A stretch of 64,000 nt of DNA from Microplitis mediator (lineage: Eukaryota > Arthropoda > Insecta > Hymenoptera > Braconidae), in assembly GCF_029852145.1 (NCBI RefSeq), contig NC_079973.1, positions 13,474,385 through 13,538,384 on the forward strand, given 5' to 3'. The position numbers and the translations under genes are program-made. Within the stretch, counting starts at the first letter, position 1. Every line of letters begins with the position of its first letter. Below are positions 24,601 through 33,937 of this stretch, piece by piece. The notes below the pieces were generated by a model. The model saw only the letters and a program-made list of their open reading frames with translations. It did not search any database and was not told the DNA's origin.

Positions 24601-24806
24601 CATAATTGAAGAGTTTCATTGTTTGGATTTTGAATAAATTTCCATTCCGAATCAGCAGATTTGAAACATGCGTCTTCATACTCCAATCCAATAAATTGTA
24701 ATGAAATATTTTTATCTTCAAGATTTGTATTTTCTGACAATACATCTCCAAATCCATTAGCGCAGATGATTGTACTTAAAATCATATAACACCACTTCAG
24801 ATTCAT
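12665..24806 (-). CDS. ACE-like membrane pseudo-peptidase (Ance-3-like)
   Basis: Ten coding exons (5' to 3'): 24806-24600, 23821-23584, 23506-23366, 19903-19715, 19641-19547, 19459-19180, 15365-15119, 15054-14962, 14889-14782, 13307-12665. They sum to 2241 bp and 746 residues in frame; all introns are GT-AG. Residues 1-24 form a signal peptide (MNLKWCYMILSTIICANG). The body follows peptidase family M2: LNAWISWYRTLQP near 165, IPAYLLGSLESYDWTP near 255, DQWRLDI and the WWEYR block near 440-465, and the C-terminal HWNEAIKKYL block. The zinc motif HEMGH is replaced by HQMSE (366-370), so catalysis is not expected; the Glu of the later ligand motif appears kept (EEGVSELFG). A Thr/Lys-rich stalk precedes a membrane helix (about 711-731) and a basic tail. 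Type I surface protein; closest concept is insect Ance-3 or nematode ACN-1. The donor of exon 2 is the least certain junction. Confidence 0.88.
13371..14744 (+). mobile_element. hAT-like non-autonomous element, complete copy in last intron
   Basis: Ends are CAGGGTTGCG and its complement (GCAACCCTG), a classic hAT-type terminus. Flanks are caaataat (13363-13370) and cgaataat (14745-14752), an 8-bp target duplication with one mismatch. Net length is about 930 bp once the nested SINE is removed. Interior is AT-rich with no transposase. It sits in the last intron of the ACE-like gene. Confidence 0.85.
13897..14336 (+). mobile_element. 5S rRNA-derived SINE (SINE3-type)
   Basis: The 5' part (about 13915-14005) resembles 5S rRNA: GGGCGATCACCGAAGTTAAG, then CATCGAGCATGGTTACTATT and GGCTGGGTGACCGCTTAG, covering the internal pol III promoter boxes. 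A roughly 330-bp unrelated body follows, with an A-rich AATAAT-type tail. The insertion is flanked by a 20-bp duplication, AAATAGAAAATTAAAAAACA, at 13877-13896 and again at 14337-14356 approximately (edges uncertain by a few bases). The homologous stretch at 7490-7520 shows the uninterrupted site. Confidence 0.85.
15434..16952. mobile_element. 1.5-kb palindromic element, arms about 720 bp
   Basis: Ends TATGGGGCATTCCACGCC and its complement; the arms pair nearly throughout, with a centre close to 16193. Mirror-image ORFs (for example 15640-15957 and 16498-16746) arise from the two arms. Located in the intron between ACE-like exons 6 and 7, so a transcribed copy would fold into a long hairpin. 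Confidence 0.9.
17271..18540. mobile_element. Palindromic element split by a second element
   Basis: Left arm 17271-17514 (start TCAGACTTCCGATTTCTTTC) and right arm 18297-18540 are reverse complements with some divergence. The unit at 17517-18294 lies inside. Same intron as the 15434-16952 palindrome. Confidence 0.8.
17517..18294. mobile_element. TA-target palindromic element, GGGCAGTCGTTAAAAAT family
   Basis: Starts GGGCAGTCGTTAAAAATC and ends with its near complement; flanked by TA at 17515-17516 and 18295-18296. Arms are about 380 bp. The element at 58751-59532 is a second copy. A TA duplication fits the Tc1/mariner superfamily. No transposase. Confidence 0.85.
18547..19124. mobile_element. 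TA-target palindromic element, CACGCAGATAATTTTA ends
   Basis: Arms begin CACGCAGATAATTTTACGG and mirror at the right end; TA flanks at 18545-18546 and 19125-19126. An inner inverted pair around TAATTTTGACAAA (about 18705 and 18770) suggests more nesting. Confidence 0.75.
19968..20913. mobile_element. TA-target palindromic element, GAGTGATCCAAAAAA ends
   Basis: Ends GAGTGATCCAAAAAAAAAG and the complement of GAGTGGTCCAAAAAAAAC, with TA flanks (19966-19967, 20914-20915). Both arms carry the block CTATTTAAATAACACGTAAA or its complement (about 20092-20115 and 20757-20780). Lies in intron 3 of the ACE-like gene. Confidence 0.85.
20937..23194. mobile_element. TA-target palindromic element, AGACTGATTCAAAAAAATCG ends
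   Basis: Ends GACTGATTCAAAAAAATCG and its near complement, with TA flanks at 20935-20936 and 23195-23196. The left arm is broken at its conserved TTTAAATAACATGGG block by the element at 21103-22328. A second inverted pair (about 22340-22700 and 22725-23045) forms the inner arms. Confidence 0.85.
21103..22328. mobile_element. TTAA-target element nested in a palindromic element
   Basis: Flanked by TTAA at 21099-21102 and 22329-22332. Ends are GGTAAAAAACTCAG and the complement of GGTAAGGGGCCCAG, both with CCCAGTTTCTGACC nearby. Removing it restores the conserved CCCATTTAAATAACATGGG block of the host element. Internal 21458-21990 matches the repeat at 1364-4080. piggyBac-type target choice; no transposase. 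Confidence 0.82.
23871..24526 (+). repeat. Interspersed repeat, ACGAGCAACCTGCAGTCAC end (copy 1)
   Basis: About 655 bp in intron 1 of the ACE-like gene, repeated in reverse at 37194-37845. Runs from ACGAGCAACCTGCAGTCACT to CCCATTTCAATAACA. A short third fragment with AGCAACCTGTAGTCACTATA lies at about 44216-44260. Family not recognised. Confidence 0.8.
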
Positions 24807-24890
24807 ACCTTGTACCTTTAAAAAAAATTAATATAAACATATATGACATTGAATATTAAATGTATAAGGAAATATAAATTTAAAGTTAAA

Positions 24891-25108
24891 ATATTATGAT
24901 ACTGAAGTTAGTCGACGTCTAATAATTTTTGAATTTTTGAAAAGACGATAAATTATAAAAAAAAAACATATTTTAAAAAATTGCACCGATAATTTATTTA
25001 ATTTTCTACATGTGCATATTTTTAGTTTTTTTTTCTTCAAATTTAATTGTTAAAAAAAAAATCCAAAAATTTTTAATTGTCTGCTAACTTCAGAATCATA
25101 AAATATTA
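24891..25108. mobile_element. Short palindromic element, CTGAAGTTAGTCGACGTC ends
   Basis: Inverted ends ATGATACTGAAGTTAG and CTAACTTCAGAATCAT with an AT-rich interior. Related sequences: 34987-36003 (interrupted) and an end at about 29450-29490. Confidence 0.75.
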
Positions 25109-26897
25109 ATATTATTTTAAAAACTATGTTCTGATCAAAGTATAAATAAGTCAAGTGAAATTCAATCGCAAATACCCTGGAGACACTGACAGATGATTGG
25201 TCTCACGGCCAGTAATCTTCAATTATTTAATTTCACTGGGCAATTGCCAATGAAGATTGGTAGAGTCAAGGAGATTAATATCGTATGATTGAATACTATT
25301 ATTGATAATTATTATTTAATATTTTATTTTTTTAGTATCAATGGAAAGAGAAAAAAACATTACAGAGTAACTTTATACTAAATACTAATTTAATTCAATT
25401 CACGAATTATTCTAAAAATAGAGTATTGTTGTTTTTCACGATTTCATGAGCATGTAAGCATGATAAGAAAAAAAATCGTGAAAGTATTATTACTTTTAAA
25501 ACAACCTGGTCCGTAAGTAAAAACAGGTCTACCGTAAAATGTTGCGCAACTTTTCATGTACGTATGTTATTACTTATTTATTTTTCCTTAATGTAGAAAA
25601 TCGAAATTATTTCAAATTAATTGATTATCTTGAATTTATTCAAATAATTATTAATTTTATAAAAATTTTAACTTTGCCAACATTTAAATTACAATAGGTA
25701 CCGTTGGAATTCGATAAGATCGTCTGTTTTTTTTCTTATCTCATTTTACAATTCAAAGATTCAAGAAAAAGATGATATTCGATACTTGAAAAAGAAGAAA
25801 AAAAGTTTTTTAAATTTAAAACGTTTGCTGATGAATTTTATTTTACGGAAATTCCAATAGTCTATTTATTTATTTAATGTTATTATTTTTTTTTAACAGT
25901 TATGTAAAATATTTATCGAATTGCCGTCTTTTTATATGGTAATAATGACATCACGTGACCTATGTAATTATGTATGCATTGTATTAGCTTCAACTTTGAT
26001 TAAACGTATTATTAAATACGTCCCCTGTCATGGTTCGAGTGAATAAAATTAACATTCAGTTACTGATTGTCTTGGTACAAACGTATACTTTTCATTCATT
26101 TAATTAAAGAATTTAAAAATAAAAATTTAAACTTAAGAATATAATTAAATTATTCACTTAACAATCCAGTAAAAAAATAAACAATATTTTATCAAATTTA
26201 TCCTGTTTTTTAAATTCAATTTATTCCATTTACGTAAAGGAATTTTTTTCTCTACATATAAATAATTTTATGGGCTATAAAAAAATTCGTATAAAAAATG
26301 AAATATTTATTTAATTTTTAGAGATTTTTACTACAGCAAAAAAAAAGTTATTTTATTTTTATTATTTTTTTAGAACACTTTTGTTTAACCTTTGGCTCTA
26401 TGTCAAGGTTCAGACCTAGATGCTGCGCGTAACAGCAATTATAGTACTGAGCATAATATTAAATATTATTTATAAAAATATTCATATTTTATTTATTTAT
26501 AGATCATTTAATATTTTAATTATTCAAAAAGACTAAATGATTTATTCTTTTTATTGCAACTTAATGAAAATTCACAATATGAATCATCGAATATCCATAG
26601 AATTTAAGTTTTTTTGAATATTAGTTATCACAAGAATTTTAATTATTTTTTATTGATAAGATATGATAATTAATCACAGTATTTTTTGCAAATTTTAGTT
26701 ATCAAGTATTGAAATCTATTATAAATTTTATCGAATAATTTTTTTTTTTAATTTATATCAAAGCTGATGTATTAATAATTCAATTATTATTCTAGAATAA
26801 TAAATCTATGAATCATACTATGAAATACAATGTAGTAATGAATCTCATAACTCATTTATATTGAAATCATTAATCATTAAAAAATTATAATTTGTTT
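25109..26897. other. AT-rich intergenic, likely 5' flank of the ACE-like gene
   Basis: No exon or RNA gene seen. The region between the divergent ACE-like and first SINA-like genes must hold their promoters, but I cannot place them. Confidence 0.3.
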
Positions 26898-27127
26898 TTT
26901 ACTTGACGTAAGTATGAGTGTAATGTAGCAGACATCGGACAAATTTAAAATTATAAATCAGTAGAGTAAATAATTTAAAAAATGATATTTACAAAAAATG
27001 CACTTATTAATTTCAAAATTTTTTAAGTGCGCATTTTTTAAAAATTTTATTTTATTAATTATTTACTCTATTTATTAATAATTTTAAATTTGTCTCATAT
27101 CTGTTACATTCAAACTCAAGACGTAAG
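26898..27127. mobile_element. Short palindromic element
   Basis: Arms CTTGACGTAAGTATGAGTGTA and its near complement (TTACATTCAAACTCAAGACGT) with an AT-rich loop. Related palindromes with AAAATGCGCGTAC cores occur at 27838-28003 and 34446-34648. Confidence 0.65.
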
Positions 27128-27837
27128 TTTTAAATTATTAGTAAAATTAATTATGTAGTAATTAAAATTCGTCAAAAGTATAAAAGCATAACAATAAATA
27201 TATATGTATATAAATATTAAATTTTAATTTGACAGTAATCGAAAATAAAAAATTTATTATTTTATTTCTATTGTTTAGTAAAAAATATTTAAAAAAACAT
27301 TTGCAGTTTGAACTTTGGCGCCACATTATTATACGTACTCCAATTAAAACAATAATATTTATATATAATTGGCAACAAAAGTAATTATTTATAATTTTTA
27401 CGATGTAAAAAAAGTAATTTACTGCAATAAATAAAAATAAAACACAAGTACGTAATTGAACTTTACCTTTAATCCTTGAAATAAAATAATTTATAAAAAA
27501 GTTTTAACTATAACGATTTTAAATATAAATTAATATATTTATAAGTAAAATTAAAAGCAAAATTTGAACGTCAATTGAATGCCACTGTTTCGTTATTCGT
27601 TATATTAAACTTGGCCGGGTATTTTATCACGCGATGCCGACTCAACTGCGAAAATGTGTACACTTTGATGTTGATCTACACACTAACGATTCTCTATATA
27701 CTATTAGCACAACACGACACTCATCAACATGTAAACACTCCTGTTGTTTAGTCCAGTAAATAACTTTAAATAAATAATAAAATGTAAGAAAAAAAAAGTT
27801 TATTTAATAAATAAACAACTTAAAATTTTTTAGTATA

Positions 27838-28003
27838 AATGTAACAGACGTCAAATTATAAATTTTAAAAAATGCGCGTACGGATTTTTCATTTATTTAA
27901 ATACGAATTTTTGAATTATTATTTTACTTACACTTTATTTGTTTATTCAAAAATTTAAAAAATTGACACTTGTCAGTTACATTCACACTCATAATATTTT
28001 TTA
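27838..28003. mobile_element. Short palindromic element, related to 26898-27127
   Basis: Inverted ends around ATGTAACAGACGTC and GACACTTGTCAGTTACAT; core AAAATGCGCGTACGGATTTT. The same core is found at about 34525. Confidence 0.55.
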
Positions 28004-28846
28004 CATGATACACGTACAATATATATATATATATACATGTGCCTTAGCCTAAAAAAAATAACAAAAAAATTTGGCGCGATTCATACACTCGCGCACTGAT
28101 GACAATTAGTTCAAAGTTCGATCGATCGTGATTCTGCTTCTATAACAATCGTACTTTTTGTTATTACTCTTATTATTATTATCATTAATAAAATAAAATC
28201 AGTATTTTCATGTAAGGTATGATCAAGTATATACTTTCAGTCATAAATCATTATAGTTACATAGATTTACTATCCTGTCTCACGTTTTATTCTTTTTTTA
28301 TTTGTTGGACATGTAGGATTTATTATCACGAATGGTAAAATAGATCCTTAGGATTTGTTTCCATGAGTTGTTTTTATTTTCAGTTTCATATATATTTTTA
28401 TTTATAGTTTGAATGTTTTACGATTACAAGATAATAAAATATATATTTTTTAAATTTATTTAGAATTTGAAAATTATTAATTATTTTAAAAATGTTAAAT
28501 ATTTTGACTCATTGTTAAAAAATTAAATATTGATGATGTAATGTCGGGATATTTGATGTTTTATACTTTTGGTAGGGATTCCCAGAAACAGCTTTTATCA
28601 AATTCTTGTTATGCTGAACCAGTATCATCAGTTTCATTGCGTCGTAGATCGTAGAGTTACTAAACAAATTACAAGTGGTTTGAATTAATTAAATAAATGT
28701 GATTTTTAATTATTTATTTAAACATAAATTATTTTGTAATTCTGGTGAATATAAAAAATATAAAACAAAAGTATTAAGATTATATTTGCTGATTAAGCAC
28801 GGGTTATCTTTTTATTGTTCTTTGTGTTATCACGACAATAATAATA
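28004..28846. promoter_or_regulatory. 5' flank of the first SINA-like gene
   Basis: Noncoding. The last 70 bp resemble the sequence just upstream of the second paralog (TTGCTGAT... then ATTGTTCTTT.TGT), so the duplication copied some 5' UTR/promoter. A (TA)n run is at about 28019-28034. Confidence 0.4.
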
Positions 28847-31800
28847 ATGGATTTGATCAAGAAAAAAGTAATTTATTTTATTTTATTTAATAATTAAATT
28901 AAATTTGGTAGTTATTTTAATATATTAATGAATTATTTTTTAAAATTATTATTTGTTTTTTTTTTTTAGTTTCTGGAGTGGCACGGAAATGTAGAAAGAA
29001 AAATTCCATGTCACTTTTGTAGCATTAAATTATCAGATGAAATTTATTCATGTCATTTTGGTCATGATGTTTGTAGAAGGTGTAAAACTGACTCATGTAT
29101 TGCTTGTAAAATATCATCTTCATTTTTTCGAAATAATGTCGCTGAATTTTTGATAGCAGAATTAAATAAGTTGAAGGTATGTACTGCATCTATACAGTAT
29201 AAAATATTGTATTAATATCAACACAATCTGTATGTTAGAAACGGTCCACACAAAATTTGTGTTAAAATTTCAACACACAATTCGAGTAATTTAATATGAG
29301 AAGTAACTTCAACACTTTTTAAATGTTAAGGCGACACAAAAAAAATGTTAACTTTTACATTTTATTTTTGTACCATGAATTATTTTTAGGTTATCAAAAG
29401 TGTCAACAATTATTATTTAACATTGAACTATTTTGAGATAGTAAACATGATCTTAAAGTTAGCAGACAGATAATAATTTTAGAATTTTTTTATCAACAAA
29501 TCAATTACGAAAAAAAAAAAAAAAAACAAAAAATAAAAATGTGCGCACGTAAAAAAGCCATAGATGCAATTTAAAAAAATTTTTTTTTTTTTGTTCTAAC
29601 TATACGAATCATGAACTTTGTCAACTTAATTTTTTTATGTCTAATTGAAAATAAATAAAATCAATGTCACAAAATTAATAACTAACCAAGCAAAATTGAT
29701 GCTTACTGGCGCTTCCCGCGTGAATAGAAGAAAGACATTTTTTTAACACAATTCAACTGTCGCTTTAACACTTTTTTGTGTTGATTTTAAAGTAACACTT
29801 AATAAATGTTGATAATATTGATTTTTGTACTAGGTAACATTTTTAAAGTGTTGAATAGTAGATCGATTAAAAATTTGAAAGTAACACAGAATTGTGTTGA
29901 TTTGACACAAAATAATCAACACAAAAAATTTAACACGGACCGTTTTTAACACAGATACACAATATTTTTTACTGTGTATAGAGTTTTTTAAAATATTTTT
30001 CTTTATATCTATTCATTGTTATTTCCATTCAAAATTTATACGACTGTTGGCAGTCACTTAAGGGGGGAAAGGGGTCTGAGATACAAAAAAAAGAGCATAC
30101 TTTTGTGATTTTTTTTTCTCAGAGTGCCTCTTTATTAAAATTCTTAAAATTTGTGACATTATTGCTAAATTTTCATAAAAAAATATTGAAAAATAAGCCA
30201 GTGGTAGTGGGGAGAGACGAGTCACTTCAAAAAAGTCTCCATGCCGAAGGCAGGATAACTCATGACTGTTTCATCTGAAATCAAAAAACCAAAAAGATTT
30301 CTTTAGTACATTAGTTTATCTTGGATTTGAATGAAGGAATAAGCAAAATATTCATTTTTGAATTTTTGGTAAAAGTGCAATCAAAATTTTTTTTCCCATG
30401 TTATTTAAATGGAAAATAGACGAATAGATTGAGGCAAACCTTAATATCATTATTAAGAGTTCGGAATGGTACCAAAGTTTTTATTTTTAGTTATACTTTC
30501 AATTTTTGAATACAAAAAAAAAATTTGTTTTTTTTGAAACACCCTACTGCCTACGGCATGAAGACTTATTTTTTTGAGGTGACTCGGCTCTCCCCACTAC
30601 CTTTGGTTTATTTTTCAATATTTCTTTATGAAAATTTAGTCGAATATTCTTGGAATGATGCTTAATAATTTCACAAATTTTAAGAATTTAAATAACGAAG
30701 GTACTGTGAGAAAAAAAAATCACAAAAATATTCTCTTTTTTTTGTATCTCAGACCTCTTTCCCCTTTAATAGTTTTCTTTTAATTTGAATTTTCTTTTAC
30801 TCTAAAAAAGTATAAAAGTAATTTGTCTTTTCAATTAATGTAATGAAAATTTATTATTATAGAATGATGTTGAGTCATTGGACGAGTCAGCTTTTGAAAT
30901 CAAAAAAGCCGAAAAAAGTGCTAAAAAACTAAATACATGTACACAGACTAAAATTGTACGTAATCATAAAATCTGTATGGTTACTGAAAAAGATATTAAA
31001 AATTCAATTGAAAATAAATCGTCACTAAATGAAACAAAAGTTCATGAAAATAAACCGTTAGATAATGAAACAAAAGTTACTGAAGTCAAGTCAGATGATA
31101 ATTCAGCAAATCATTGGGGATTTTATCCATGCTGGATTGGGGATTGCAATTTTAAAGCAGCTTATTCTCATATTCTTCAACATTTAAAAGACAATCATGC
31201 TCAAATGTTCACCGTGGCAAGTATCAAATAACTGATAATTCATTATCAAGTGACATTAATTTAAATAATGACATTAAAAAATTTTTTACCATAAATTTCG
31301 TTTTATAGCATCCATTTAAAAAATGGCCACATATGATTAATTGGAGCTTGAATTATGGTGGAGCTGATAGCCGTGAGGATAGAGCTTTTGAAATTCAAGG
31401 CGTTGGATTATTTAATCTTCACATATTTATTAATCATGATCAACACATAAAGGCTCGTATATTTATGTATGAAAGCGGTAAAACTGCAGTTAAATATGGT
31501 TATGAAATAGAAATTCAGTGTGAGGATAAAAAGAAATCGTTTGGTGCAGAGGTAATTTAATTTATTAACTTTAAAAAAAAAAAAAATGGGGTTAAATAAT
31601 TTAATTAAATATATGTTTAAGGTTGACAGTAGCCGTATTCCACGTAATTCACTTCATGATCGAAGCAAAGGATTATTTATTAGTAGCCAATCACTCTTGC
31701 ACGATGAAATAAAACAAAACTTAAGGTACAAATGCTCGGTTCAGATTAAAAAACTCGATGAAACTTCTGATGATAAAAGAAATGTCAATGCTGATGTAGG

Positions 31801-32533
31801 AGATAAGGCAACACCGATAAAGCAGCTAGAACATAATCAGAGGAAAGATTATCAAAAACTCAAACCATCGAACAGAAAACAATTCAAACCAACACGAAAA
31901 AATGCGAACAATTTTAAAGATAAATCAAATATTCCAGAACTGCTAGACCTTAAGACAACAAAGCCATCAGTTAATCAGGTGCAATCTACTCACAATTATC
32001 CACCAAGGGCAGCAGGAGTACATCCACTGCAACCTCAACAACTCTACCCTAATCTAAAACAAGAATTTAATTATCAACAAATGCATCAGACTCCGCAGTA
32101 TCCACAAATGGTAAATAATCATTTCGGTACGAATATGCCACCGCCTTCTCTTTATCCCCATCCGCAAGTAATTAAAGATGAACAGGCTTATCAACGAAGT
32201 GCATCTCCGTTCGTTAATCATCACCCACATAACATGGGTAATCAATCTTTTGGTGTTCCTACTCAACCATCGGCTCCTTCTATTGACATAGAATCCCTTC
32301 ACATTTCCCGAAGTTCAAATAAACCTGGAAATTTTACTGCAGCTGATTTAGAGAGACAAAAATCAATCCAACAGAAAATTGAAGAACGTGAAAAAATTCG
32401 TTTAATAGAATCAGGTGCTGAGGCATTCGATATTAATTATGATGAGGACAAGAAAAGGCATAATGGCAAGTCTAGAAAAGATAGCTCTGATTTCCGTCAG
32501 AAAAAGTCTAACGGCGATTGTGTTGTGTGTTAA
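28847..32533 (+). CDS. SINA/SIAH-like RING protein with CaaX end, paralog 1
   Basis: Five phase-0 exons: 28847-28867, 28970-29176, 30863-31216, 31309-31551, 31622-32533; 578 residues. Exon 1 encodes only MDLIKKK. Exon 2 holds a SIAH-type RING (21-54) with ligands C-x2-C-x10-C-x3-H-x2-C-x2-C-x4-C-x2-C. Exon 3 is a Lys-rich linker ending in a C-x4-C-x11-H-x4-H finger (166-188), like the second SIAH zinc finger. Exons 4-5 give a SINA/TRAF-like domain (HPFKKWPHMINWSL to about 305), then a Gln/Asn/Pro-rich tail with SNIPELLDL. The last four residues, CVVC, fit a CaaX prenylation box. Intron 3 uses a GC donor (GTG|GCAAGT). SIAH proteins are E3 ubiquitin ligases; ligase activity here is inferred. 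Longer than typical SIAH (about 280-320) because of the tail. Confidence 0.85.
29225..29958. mobile_element. Inverted-repeat element in intron 2 of paralog 1
   Basis: Ends AACGGTCCACACAAAATTTG and the complement of ACACGGACCGTT; both flanks are full of GTGTTAA/AACAC words. An end of the GTTAGCAGAC family (about 29450-29490) sits inside, so it is probably nested. Confidence 0.7.
30058..30772. mobile_element. Palindromic element with a nested remnant, intron 2 of paralog 1
   Basis: Outer arms AAGGGGGGAAAGGGGTCTGAG and complement near 30750-30772, meeting at TCTCCATGCCGAAGGCAG and CTGCCTACGGCATG. Between them lies about 290 bp with the block CCCATGTTATTTAAATGGAAA (30397) and an end TTTTTTGAAACACCCTA, one half of a TA-target palindrome. 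Solitary outer ends also occur at 8697-8760 and 11325-11390. Confidence 0.75.
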
Positions 32534-32589
32534 TTAATTACTTTACTTTTTTTATTCTTCTAGTAATTAATATAAATGCATCTTAATAA

Positions 32590-32629
<40 letters not shown>

Positions 32630-33937
32630 TTTACGAAAAATAAATAAAATAACTATGTATTCTCCTATTTAATTAAAAGTTTAATCAGTAGTTTAGAGAT
32701 TTATTTTTAGTTAAATAAATTTTGTGTCATACATTTAAATTTATTAATAGTAAAAGTACATATTAGTTTTGTAATGTCGGAAGATGAAAAAAATTTCAAT
32801 AAATATTCTTTTTGTTCATAAAATTTTAGTATCATATACTTAATATTTGTAAATTCAAAATTATAACTGACTCCTACCAGTACTCAGCTTACCCCCTCAT
32901 ATATATTACAGTAATTAAATAATTTTTTTGCAGATATTTATTTATGTTCTCATTGATTAAATGAATTTATTTTGAAATCAGTCCTATTTTAATTTCATTA
33001 GATTATTTTAATAAAAATTAAGAGGCCTCCAGTTATTATTTTACTGTAGAATCATTTATTTTTTGATGGGAAATTTTATAAACAATTATAAGCATAAAAA
33101 TTTAGTGTAATTATGATAAAATGTATATAAATAATTTTTAGAGGCTGAAAAACGGGTAGTTCATCCCAATGTATTAAAATTCTGATAAATCTTTATAAAG
33201 AAAATTTTACTTTTAACTTTTTCGGCCAACAATTCTATTAACTGATAAGTTATTAATAAACATCCTGATTTAGTAATTATTTTTTATTTAATTAAAAACG
33301 AAATTAGATTAAATTATAAAATTAATTATTTTTTTAGTCAATATAATTTTAATATTTAAAATAATTTTTTCCATCTGTTGGTCATACAGATTTATGTTAT
33401 CATAGAAGATATAGTAGATCTTTGATAGAGAGTTTAAAAAATATAAAATCAAAATTTATAATAAAAATAAAACAATAAAGATAAATAGTTAAATTAATTA
33501 TTAATTTTGATTTTAAAATTATTTTACATCGTAAGTATATTAAAAATATGAAGGAGTTTAAATAAAGTCTTTTAAAAGCAATACATATTTGTTGATGAAA
33601 TTTGATATTTATTGTTTTGTTTCATAGGCTTTATTGTGTAGCATTTTAGTTTGTAAGATCGTTTTCAATTCTTTTTAGTCAGCAGATACAAGAGCACAGT
33701 ACGCATAGTAAGGCACAGTAAATAAGGTAATGAATATATTCATTATTTTTAATAAATCTAGTTATTTAAATAAATATTGAAAAATAATTTGTAAGTTTGT
33801 ACTATCGAATTAATATGAAAAATTATCCCATAAATTAACTTACAGAACAAAAGCATTTTTGAGATTAGATTTGCTGATAAAAAAATCAGACCATTCGATT
33901 GTTCTTTCTGTAGTGCGTCACAGCGCGAGTCACTACA
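32534..33937. other. Intergenic between the SINA-like paralogs
   Basis: AT-rich. AATAAATAAAT at about 32585 may serve polyadenylation of paralog 1. A (TA)n microsatellite follows at about 32593-32626. The last 80 bp resemble the 5' flank of paralog 1. No other gene seen. Confidence 0.4.

Noticed and set aside
31586..31621. Extension of the SINA-like last exon upstream to 31586
   Set aside because: The homologous paralog starts at VDSSRIP after an AG acceptor; bases 31586-31621 are intron end.
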